DNA of 64,000 bases from positions 151,131,774 through 151,195,773 of the forward strand of contig CM077115.1 of the NCBI GenBank assembly GCA_039619475.1, in the 5' to 3' direction. Below the pieces are notes generated by a model. The model made no database searches. It saw only the letters and a program-made list of their open reading frames with translations, and was not told where the DNA came from. Positions 26,001 to 38,200 of the stretch are shown here, piece by piece. This DNA comes from Icerya purchasi (lineage: Eukaryota; Arthropoda; Insecta; Hemiptera; Monophlebidae). The position numbers were made by a program, and so were the translations under genes. The first letter of the stretch is position 1. Each line of letters begins with the position of its first letter.

Positions 26001-29000
26001 TGTTCATTAATATTTTTGTTTTCAGAAGACTATTGCAGTGACAGCTTTTTTTAAACGTTCCAATTTCACAGAAAGAAATAAAAAAAAATCCGTTAAAAGC
26101 TGCGAATTATTATTAAAATAAAATTATACTGTGATTCTATACGTACTGACCGGAATATTATTATATAGTTGATATGCTGCCCAACTAGTTGCAATAATCA
26201 TCGGACGACCGGATTTGTTCAAATAGGAAACGAACTGTGCGTATTCTGCGTGTTACACATTTAAGCAAAATTTAGGAGGAAATATTTTTAAAGTAATTTC
26301 TACAGCCTTCTTGGCGGTAAGTTAATTTTTCAACGATGTTATAAAGTTAAAACGGTTAAATACTTTTCAAACAATTACAATGATACTACGGTAATACTTT
26401 GTTCAGTTTAATTCTTATTAATGAATCATACTGAGCAGTGTCGATTTGTTTCCTTTTCTTAAAATTAAATTTAAATTTAAATGTAAATATAAACACGCTC
26501 CTTCTGAAAATTCCACAAGAACTAATATAAAGAAGAAAATTTTAAATCGACGCTTCATTTTCGAAGAATTTTTTTTTGTATTCGTTTGCGGTTAAACATT
26601 TTCAATTTTTTTTTCTGTTTACAGCGTGTTCATAAACTTGATGAGAGCGGATAATGTTACGAATTTTTTTCGGAGAAAACTAACAAGATGATCTTGTGAG
26701 AGTACAGAAAATTTCTCTTAAAACGTATATTATTAGTCAATATTATTTGTTTATTTATGTTTTGATAAAAACGTACTGTGTTACCAGAGAAACATGGAAA
26801 TGAAATTAAATTTCTGTTAGAATTATTTTAATGAATGTTTCTCAGCGTTCTAACTTGTTTAGTTGATATTCTCTTGTCCTTTTTAGAAAAAAGTGAAAAA
26901 CAAATAAACAGTTCTCCAACGATCGTCTGTTGTTTTTTTTTTTTTTTGGTTTTTTCAGTATTAAAGGATAATAACACACAACTTGCCTAAATGATTTTCT
27001 TCGCAGTAAAAATAATATGAATTAACCTCATAAGGAGAGTTTCGTAGAGTAATTAAAATTTCCACCGCGTACTTAATAAACCACTGAGAAAAGGCGATAT
27101 TGAATCACTTCCTTTATCTCGAGGAGGAATGATCCATCATCTTTATTTTTCCTCGGATCATCTCTCAAATACCAAATTTGAGTTCGCGACAAGTTAGAAT
27201 CCACGACTTGCTCTTTAGTAAATTTTTGAAACTTATGATTCTCCTCTTTCCGCTGCGTCTGTACTTATAATATTTCTATGCGATGTGGCGCTACGATATG
27301 ATATAAGTTTAGCACATTAGAATTTCCTCTTACGCGTATCTAAATTTTGCGGTGCGGCGCTGGCTGCAGCAATTTTCACATAATCGACACCCCATTCTGC
27401 AAAAGTTTTCGCATCCAGCTCATAATATCCTTCCGAACCCGGCATCAAACGTGAAGTTAGTCTACCTAGGTCGGTAAACAATCCTAATCTCAGTCCTCTG
27501 CTGTGAACCTGAAATGGTAAGTAAACAATAATCAGAGAACTAGACAAAACAACAGCTCCGTTGAAAAAGTTATGTACTATTACAGATTTATCAGAGAATG
27601 TTTTAGTGATTTGTACACCACATATATGCGGCTAATACATAACCAGACTACTATATTCAAAAACACGTTTATTATTAAAATGAGCGGCATTTCTACTATC
27701 TAGCATTTACGATTTTACATAATTACATGGCCCCCGTAATGTCTTCCTGCATCTTGCATATTCGGATTGAAAATTGAAGATGTTCGACGGCCCTTGGGTA
27801 CGACAATGGTAGTAACATGGCCGGTAAATATTCAAGTTCAAATTTTAAAAAAACTAATGACAAACGCTGATTACGTACGTTGTGCAGCGCATTCTTTACA
27901 TTTGTCTGGCGTACATGCCGCTACTAGTGTCACACCAGACTTGATCACACTTTTTTGGATTAATCCATAAAATATTTGTACTTTTTTCGAGTTCTACAGT
28001 TAGATGGGAAATTTTAATGAGGCATTTAAAAATTTCCTCGAAGAAACACGCCGACACTAGATGGGCCTCTAAAGCTAGAGCCGTCAAAGCTTTAAATATG
28101 CAAGTAGCCCAAATCTGGCGCGTGCTAAAAATATTAACTACCGACTATTACAATGCGGAAACAATAGAGCTAAGCTAAAAGCATTATGGATTTGGTAAAC
28201 TATAAATTTATATGTACTCTGCAAATTTGGAATCGAGTTTTAGAATCGGTTGATAGGGTGAGAATGTAGCTTTACAGTCGAAAATCATTTCTATCGACAC
28301 AGCCTGTGAATTTTAATCAACGGATTATAACACGGCAGATTCAGAATATTCGCCAGACTCTGGATAATGTTTTCGAAAAGGCAAAAAAAGTTTGTGAAGC
28401 ATTGTGATATTGAAGACGATTTTTTTCCCGAAAAGCGAAAGAAGCGAGTAAAAAAACACGACTTAAGAGAAAATTCAGACACCGGCTACGATATTACCCC
28501 GCAACAAGACTTTAAAATTAATATAAATGAAGCAATTGATAGAATAACTTCTGAGTTAACCGGGCGATTCGAAAAACTACACAACATTCACCACTTTATT
28601 TGACAGTAGAAAACATTACGAATTATCCACAGTTGAAGAACTAAAAAAAAACAAAAAAAAAACATGCCGCTGATTTGAGTAATTCTGCAGATATAAATGC
28701 CACTGAATTTCGGGCCAAATTAGAAACTTTGAAGAGTCAAGATGAAGCGACTACAGTGAAGTACCGATTATCCGAAAATCGCTTATCCGAAATGGATGTT
28801 TAAACGTATTTTAATTATTTTTAATACATATTTAAGGTATTTAAGATTTTTAATATGTACGTACGTAATTACATATACGTACCATATAGGCCTACATGAT
28901 ACTACATTCGAGTTTTTATTTTTCATTACAACATATGTTACATTACTGTAGTTTATTAAATTTCGAAATTTTCAATGTTTTTCTTTTATATGTTCAAAAG

Positions 29001-32000
29001 ACGCATAATGTTTCTATAAATACATGTCATTATAACGATTATCGATTATCCGAAAAAATCGTTTTTCCGAAATTGTCAATCCCCGATTATTTCGGATAAT
29101 CGGTGGTACTTCACTGTATATTATTTGATAAATGTGAACGTCATTCAAGTCTCTAGGTCTTCTTAAAGCAATCGTAGAACTAGATTTAAAGGAAATGTTT
29201 CCCAATGTAGTAGTGGCTATAAAGATTTTTTCAAACAATGGCAATAGCTTCCTGCGAAAGATCATTCAGTGAACTCAAATTGATAAAGAGGTACCTGCGC
29301 TCGACGATGCGCCAAGAAAGATTGTCTGGCCTAGCGATTTTGCCGATTGATGATAGCACCGCTCCTGTTCTATGAATAAACGACTTGGCAATGAAGAAAG
29401 CGCGTGAAGTAAATCTCTTTAATAAGTTTACGATTGAAATCGTTACTATCCGTACTGATCAGTATTTTGGGTGTGTCATTTGTGTAATAATTGTGAATTT
29501 TGAGAAATATTTTCGAATAATTCATAAACGCAATTTATATATTCTAGTCCTTTTTCAAAACTCTACCAAGTACTTATAATTAAGTAAAACGTAGTTTTTG
29601 CAGGATACGATTTATTTTTAATAATCCATTTTATTGTCAGAACTGGGTAAGATTAGAAAATGTTTCAAGGGCGCAGTTATTGAAGCTCGCACCGCCGGGC
29701 GCATAAAAGGCTAGTTACGTTACTGTGTGAGACTATAACTTTATACATTTTTCTTATCTTTTGCAGACGAAATTGTTAAATTGTAAAATTTTTACACGCA
29801 CATAATCAGCTAAAAGTTTGATTCCAGAAGGAAATCTAACTGGATCCGACTGCAATCTTCCGTTGGAATCACGGCTAGCGTTTTGCCAACAATCATCGAT
29901 GAGAACGTAATTGTAGCCCACTCTGAGATATCCGTCGCTGTACATAATGTCGGCAACTCGTCTAATTATATTCTCGCTGTAAAGAATCATAAGCGAAACA
30001 ATACGAGGAAATGTAAAAATGATTAAAAACCGAATATATATTATATTTAAATTACAACGTAATTCTTAGGCCGGCCCCCATTAGAAAAAAAAAGTCACAA
30101 TTTTATGTAACGAAAGTTAGATGTTAGGATAGGATTTTTGTGATTGTGTTATTTTCTTTTGTGTCGATGCCGGGTAAGAATGACGTTGTAAATTTTGATA
30201 ATTTTATATAAAGCATGGAAGAGAAAGAGATAGAAATGTTAGCAAAAGGGGTCAACGGACAGAGCCCCTTGCGAGCTCAAAGTGGCCAAGTTTATATATT
30301 ATATATATATATATATATAAACTCGGCCGCTTTGGCCTCGGAAGGATATATATTGTGTTTAATTAATACGTATGTACTCTATTTTTAGAAATCCTGTCAA
30401 ATATTTAGACCCTTCTACACAAAAAAGAATATGTCTTTGCGGCAGATACACTACTATATCGATCCAAATGTGAATTTATAAAAATGTTTTCCACCTAAAT
30501 TTATATAGAAGCTCAGATTTTTTAGTGTGTTTAATTTTAGGTGTTTTTGATTTGGAGGCGGGGGGCGGGGGGCTTGCCAGTCAAAGACTTTTATACAGAA
30601 ACAATTAGAGGGGAACAGAGTCAGTTATTAATTAATCTGATCAAATATTATTAATAAGAAGGAGCAAATAGTAAGAATAATGCGTGAGAAAGGGAAAGAA
30701 GGGAAGCAAGAAATATTCCGTGTCCCACCAAGTAGGAATATAGAGCAAAATGTTCTAAAAGATGAATATCCAAAGAATACAAGATCGTAAAAAACTGCAC
30801 CTTTTGAATGAAGGGGGGACAATAGAGGGAGGAAGCCAATGAAAAGCGAAAACAGGAGGCAATGGCCAAAGTGAAAGCGAACAAAGAACGCAACAACGGA
30901 ATGGAGAAGTAAAGGAAACATAAGGAACTATGGATTAGAAGGAAGAATAAGTTGAACATATAGATGAAAGTAGTGATTGTTCGAAAAAGGTGAAGCATAA
31001 ATGTCCGACCAAAGTCTGAAATTGTAATTATTATATAGCGGTAAGAGATTAGATGAGATTTCGGTGAAAAAGAAGCAGGAGAAAGCAATAACTCGAACTA
31101 AAATTTTACTAGAGTTACCCAACAGCTAGAAACACAATCGAATATTATTTTTTTACATAAAAATAAACACATGTCAAATTCGGTTAAATACGTAACAGAA
31201 ATAAAATACGTATATTAAGATTAACGAAGTGCCCCATTTTTTGTAAATTAATTCAATTCTCTTTGCGAAAATGTCTGTTCATCATTATAAAAAGATGGCC
31301 GTTTTCTAATGTTCCATAATAATTCTTTTTTAATACCAAAAAACTGTTGAAATTTGTACATTAAAAGCTATTTCAATTTAAATATATTTTCTTTTATTAT
31401 ATTTTTATATATTTGTATATTGTATATTTCATTATTATTATCTCATGTATATGTGTTCTTATAGTGAACACACCTTTATTTGTTTTTAACCAGGAAGTTG
31501 GTTTTTCGCTCTTTGACTTAAACTTATGCCGGTGGCTTAACAGAATGTAACCGGATTTTGAGTATAAGTTTGCAGCGTTGGTAATCGAATGGAAAATTTT
31601 TCACTGAGCGATTACAGCGCCATCAGTCGGCAATTAATGATTTCTTTATTATGAAGATAAAATTAATTTTATTATAAAAAGAGAAATATTATGCAAATAT
31701 TATACATGTATATACATGAATCCCGTTATTTGTAATGTAATACAGTTAAAAAGTAAAAATGTCTACACATTGAAATACAAAGTAATTTCCAACGGAAAAT
31801 TTGTTGTTAAAACCATTGATTGGCAAAGTATAGTCTTTGATTTTTTTTATTTGTTCATTATATTCAAAAATAATTTGTTTTTCGATTTAATTGTTCAAAG
31901 TATTTCAAGCCCAGAATTACAGTTCTTCGCACATGAAAGTAGTAAAACAATTGAGTGAAATTTGATATAGTACCAACAGTAGTTATAAATTGGCGCTGAA

Positions 32001-33299
32001 AAATTTTATTATATATTGTTGTTTTACATAAATAAAAATTCTGAAATATGGAAAATTTTTTTACTTGCGCAGTATGTTTCGAGACGTTTAAGAGTAAATT
32101 AATTTTATATAAACACATAGTTAAACAGAAACATTCCATGGATAATGGGATACCAATGGATGAACTGAAGGTGATGTAACAAAATTTGGAATTCAAAGAT
32201 ATCGTTTATTTTTTTATATTTCCTTATAGCAGAGGCGGATCCACGGTGGTGGAGAATAGCCCCCCCCCAAAAGAACCAAAGCATCTATGAAAAAATTTGT
32301 TATAACTCAAAAACTTAATTTATGCCATAAAATATTTGTATGAATTTTACCACGGATTTAATTATAACTAATATTTAGTATTATTTTCTAGTAAAACTAT
32401 TAATGTTACGTTTTTATTTTATTTTAAACACAATTGTCCTTGATCTTTGCCATTTTTATTTACTTTTAATTTTTTTGTAATGTAAATGAAAATAGTTCAT
32501 TTAGAAATATATATGTATACTTTTTACTTGCTCATGAACAAAGAATTCGGATCGGATTACTAACAAAAATAAAAAAGATGTAAAGTCTAATAAAAATATT
32601 ATCTTTCTTACTATTTTTAAACTACCATTTTAGCTAGAATTTTATAATTTCGTTTTATTTTTCACCCCTAAATATAAGACAAAATTTAAATTAAATCGTA
32701 ATGATTATGTATTTTTAAAACATTTTTAAATTTCTATAACGGATTTTCTTTATGAAACAAGAAGTAATTCAATTTTTTGGCTACTTCAATTTTTTATGTT
32801 AATCTTCCGAAACTATATATTACATTGTAGACTGCAATATATGTAAGAAAAAAATTGATACATAAATACAACTACCTCAATGAAATTATAACTTATATTA
32901 TTATTTGATTTACGTAAACAAACTTAGTATTTAACCTCTGTAAGTTTTGAGACTTCTGAAAAAACTGATGCACACACTTCTTAATGCAAAATTCGAAATA
33001 TGTTTTGTTTTAGAAAATGCGATAATTAGTATTGTATTATCATTATTCATTACTAACTTCTACCTACTTAAAATCCTATTAGATTCGGTTGAGTGCAATG
33101 TAGACATAAATAATTTTCATCACGACCGACTGATTGCGCTCTAATCGCTCTGTAAAATTTTTCCCTTTGATTACCAACGCTGCAAAATTATACTCAAAAT
33201 CGGGTTACATTTTGTTAAGCATGCCGGTGCTATATTAAATATATATAATAGATTTTCATTTTATCTTTTTTTCATTTGATTATAAACTTAAGATTTTAT

Positions 33300-33335
<36 letters not shown>

Positions 33336-35131
33336 TCAACAGGTTATGAAAAACTTAACAGGTTATGGGGGTCCAGTTACCTTAAAGCGCAAAAATGCAA
33401 AACTTTTAATTTTGTTTTGAAGTTATTAATGTTTTTCAAGCTTTCTTTTGTGTTTAATCTTTTTTTTGAAGTTTCTCTTGTGTTGTAGTTTTTCGAGTTA
33501 TTTATTAAGTGTCGAAATATTTTTTGAACAGTAATCAATAGTCAAAATGGATTTAAAAGTTAATATAGGCAACTTAAAAGGAAAAGTAAATTGGCCGATT
33601 TGGAAGTACAAAGTGCAAATAGTTCTCCACAGCATTCCCAGAGCTGAGGACGTAATATTAGGTAAATTAATGAAACCAGAATCACTTCCTCAAAATGCAA
33701 CAGAAAAAAAGGTAAAATGTTTTTATGATGACTTGTTTTAATAATGTCGATACTAAAGCATTACTAATATTAACTAGAAATATGATGGAAGATACCCTTA
33801 CTAAAGTAATGAGATTTAATCATGCCAGAGATATTTGGTTAGAATTACATAGACTTTATGAAGGTATTAAAGAAGATAAAGTTTTTTACATACAAATTTT
33901 ATGTTAATGATGACATAATAAATCATTTATCAAAAGTAAAGAACAATTGGAATAATTTAAATTCAGAAATGACTGAAGGATATAGTATTTCTACCTTAGC
34001 AGAAATCTTATTAATATGTAAAATTTTAGAAACACTGTCAACAGACTATTTCTCTTTCAAATCGAGTTAGATGTTAATTCCAAAAAGCGAAAGGACTATA
34101 GATAATTTAATGAGGGAGTGTTTTGGAATATGTACATTAAAAACTATTTCAATTCAAGTATATTTTCTTTTATTATATTTTAATATATTTGTATATTGTA
34201 TATTTCATTATTATTATCTTTTTTTTGGGCACGTCAACAGTGGAACTTACCCAACGCAAAGAATTGTACATTATATAAGGAAAAGGTTAGAAATTAAGAA
34301 GATAAAGGAGGCTAACAAAGGAACTATATTGAGAGAGGGGAATGCAAGAATGGAGTGGACACTATAAGGAGTAGGAAAAGGTGCAGAAGACTAGAATACA
34401 GAGTAGCACGTTCGGAGGAAATAAAGGGGCATTCGAACAAAACGTGCTTCGCATCACAGGTATAATTGATCTTTGGAGGTTCATAAGGACACAAAGGAGA
34501 TTGAACAATAGAAAAACGGAAAAGAGAAACCGGAAGCAAACTATGATCGAACTGCAGGCGAACTATAGAGGAAATAATCGAACGGCTAAAGTGGGGGAAA
34601 ATATTAAACCAAGGAAGAGAGGAAAGAAAGGGCTGAACAGAAAGGTAAAAAGATCGAGGATTGGTAAAGAATGAAGGATAGAATCCGGTCCAGAAATCAT
34701 GATGGGAACGATAAGAAAGAGAGTAGAGAGTTTGATCAGGAAATCTACTAATGAATAGACCATTGGTCGCCGCCAAACGTGCCAACGAGTCAACTAAGAC
34801 TCGTTGCCAGGTATTCCGCAATGACCAGGAATCCATAGTAGATCAATTAGAACGGAACGGGATGCAAATAAATTAGAAATTAAGAAGCGAATTTGGAAAA
34901 TAAAGGGATAATATGAGTAGAAAAAGGAGAGGAGATAGTCAATAAAACACTTTTCGAATATTATCTCATGTTTATGTGTTCTTATTGTGAACACACCTTT
35001 ATTTGTTTTTAACCAGGAAGTTGGTTTTATGTTCGTTGACTTAAACTTATGCCGGTGCTATGTTAAATATATATAATGGGTGCTTTTCATTTTATCTCTT
35101 TTTTTTTTTGATTATGTGCTTATGATTTTAT

Positions 35132-35208
<77 letters not shown>

Positions 35209-38200
35209 CTCAACAAAAACAGCTAATTGAGGAAAGTTCTAACTACTTCAAGTATTCTTGGAGATTTATTTTAAATAAAACGCCATTGATAGTGGTAATG
35301 CGCCAAAAATACTATAGATATGGTCTCCTGTCTTCCTTCCATCCTAACCGCGAATATCTTTTTTTCCATTCTTTATGATATTACTAAAATACATCTGGTT
35401 ATTAATATGCCCTAATGTAATGGATTGCATAATGTACTTCAGAATAATCCGCAGAATATTAATAATTATTCTAGAAATCTGGCCGAAGTATATTATAAAA
35501 ACTACATACTTATCTTTACCGATGGATCTAATATAGCAGAAACAGAAATACTGGTGGGGATTGCTTTTGTAATTCATAAGGTATCGCGGTGCAGGGGTTT
35601 AACCTGGCTCGAAATACAGCTTGACTGCTGAATATACACTGAATGTTTTGAACAAAAGTGAGAGCTTCTTAATGTGTAGAGTTAAAGGTCTTTTTCTCTG
35701 CATTGCAACATAGTTCATTTGATTTCCGGTATCACTCGTTAATATACAAAATTAAAGAAAAGTGTCCTTGTATAACGGCCAGAGAATAACTCGTTAGTAT
35801 TCGGTCACTATGGAATTAGTGGAAATGATGAAGATGACACGGCTGTCAAGAAGGCGACACTAAATGGCATCCAGTTTCTTATTTTATCTCTGCAAAAGGT
35901 TTACAATCCAGAATTAAAATAAATAATCCGAAACATTGGCTAGATTTTAACACAGTCAGAAAAAAGGGAAATTTTATAGCCTAATTCAACTAGAGTTAAC
36001 ATATGAGCCGTGGTATCACAAAATTTCCAAGAATATTCCAATATGGTTAACAAGAAAATTTGTAAACATGACATGTAGACGCGTATTGGATATACTCGGG
36101 TAAAGATGACTTTTTTTTTTTTTTGGACAAGAGTTTTTTTAGGGACATCTTGCAATTAACATGTGCCATTGGGAGAGTGGAGGATATTAATTATTTGCTG
36201 TTTTCTCCTATGTCCTATCCTTTCCCTCTCCACAGATTGTTCCTATTATTTGTTCCTTTCTCCTAACAATATCTGACCGTATCAAGATATAATTTATTCC
36301 TTCCTATTCTAATTATTTCTGAGTAAAGGTCCCCGGTTAACAGCCCCCCCCCCAAAAAAAAATTGCTGTTTTTTCGTTTTCGCTATGATGCGTCTCAAAT
36401 GCAATTCAAAATTCTTGCCTTCGGCTCTGTCTTGATGTCCTTCAATCCTCTCCGATTCCTGCAATCTTCGTTGAATCCAATATGCCATCCTTGTCTCTTT
36501 GTAGATTTTATCTAGGCTATCGGTTCCTCATGAAACGTCTTTCACTCACGCTTTCTACTCTTATCCATTCGTTCCTTTCCATTTATAAAAACTGGCGTTT
36601 CACACCTAGGAAGATTCCTATTTTAGATCATATTTCCGTTCGTCTTAATTCGTTTTGATTCTACTCAGTTTCCAGTAATAATCTTCTTTCCTTTTCTCTT
36701 GTTAATCTCTGCCATCCTCACAAAGTACTTTTTCTACCCTCATTTTCCAAACTCTTTCTAGAACACAATAAATTAATTTCTTCCCTTACATGTAACCAAT
36801 GCCTCTAGGGAGTCTAATGGTGTCGGTGCTTCTTTTATCCTTCTAGATTTTAACTTTTCAGAATCATTTCGCCTTCCTTCCTTTTGTTCCATCTGTACAG
36901 CTGAATTGATGGCTATCTTCCGCTTTATTCTTTTATTAATCGCTTCTCTTCAGGGGGGAGGGGGATCTTTTCCAACTATTTAATTATTTCTGATTCCATG
37001 AGTGCTCTCCAGACAACTATCTGCTCCCCCCGTTCCGGCTTATTCGTGCGATTTTATCATTCTACGCATACGATGTCTCATCCATCTTTTTTCTTCGCGT
37101 CACTCCGTCCGTATTGATTTGTTGTGGGTTCCCAGCCATGTAGATATCGAGGGTAATGAGGCGGCGAATTTTCTGGCTCGAGTTGCTGTCTTTTCCATCT
37201 TTTTTTTTTCCCCCGACAAAATCCCATCCTCTAATCTTCTGTCATTATGTAAGAAATTCCATCTTAGATTTTGCTCGAATATGTTTACATTTTTTTTTTC
37301 CGTAACGATCGTTCCTTCTATCTGTCTGGTACAACTTAATCTTCCCCTTCTGTTTCATGGTTCTTCGAGTTTCCTTCACTCACCGTTTTCTGTTGTTGTT
37401 TCCATTATTCGTCTACGTTTTAATCACATTCTCTTCTACCATCCTCCCGTTCCGTCTCTTCTTAGTTTTTTCTCCGTATTGCCCTCTTCATCCGAACGAA
37501 TCAGCGGTTTGCGACGTTGATCACGTTCTTTTTGAATGTCCATTCTTTTCTTCTGTACGTTGCATACTATATTTTTATTAATTACTGAAGCTCAGGCTTC
37601 CTACTCCTTATTGTGCGTCTTACACCATGTTCTTTCCTTCTCCTTCGTTAGTTCCTTTATATTGTCTGTATCTGATTGAATATTTAATTGTCGGCTATTT
37701 TCCTTCTCCTTTTTTTGCTGAGTAAAAGTTCCCTTCGTTGATGCGCCCAAAAAAAAAAATTAAAAAAAACAAAACAAAAACGAATTTATTGTTATATCAA
37801 AGGGACGAGCCGATTAAAGAAAAGTGGGACCACAAAGTAAACCTTATAACATACATCCTCTTAAAGGGCATAATAAAAATTTTTTTTTTTTTAAATTTCA
37901 GCCACCTTGCGCACTACAGAGAATTACTATATGTGTGTTGTTTTTTTTTCAGTATCTCAGCGGTTTTCAAATTGATTTTAATAATTTTTAAAAAAAATTT
38001 AGACGTAATCTAAAGTGCTGCACGTTTGGATATTTGTCGGAATTTTTTCGGAAATTCGACAAGCATTTAAAATTTCCAAAACATTGTAAAAATGAGTAAA
38101 GAAATAACGAAATGACAAAAAAAAAAAAAAACTAACACAGCGCAAGTGAAATTTTTGGATAGTTTCAGTGTGCAGCGATGGGATTCGAACCAGGTGCTGC

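Larger units (their letters stand above)
31345..35215 (+). mobile_element. Gag-only Copia element, TSD AAAAC
   Basis: LTRs start TGTTG and TGTTTTGG and end CAACA; AAAAC flanks the whole element (31340-31344 and 35216-35220). The left LTR is 31345-31534 plus 33230-33341, split by a Mutator-like element. A Copia-style primer site (GGTTATGGGGGTCC) follows near 33360. The right LTR is 34119-34218 plus 34960-35215, split by LINE-A, and is preceded by the purine tract GAGGGAG. The interior is only about 780 bp and holds gag, no protease, integrase or RT, so it is a deletion derivative that would need a helper. TA runs sit near the end of both LTRs. Confidence 0.88.

Noticed and set aside
30628..30921. 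Hydrophobic minus-strand ORF resembling a membrane protein
   Set aside because: It lies in a LINE-A relic; hydrophobicity comes from pyrimidine-rich composition.
38165..38200. tRNA gene on the minus strand (GGTTCGAATCC box B)
   Set aside because: No matching box A or acceptor stem at the right distance.
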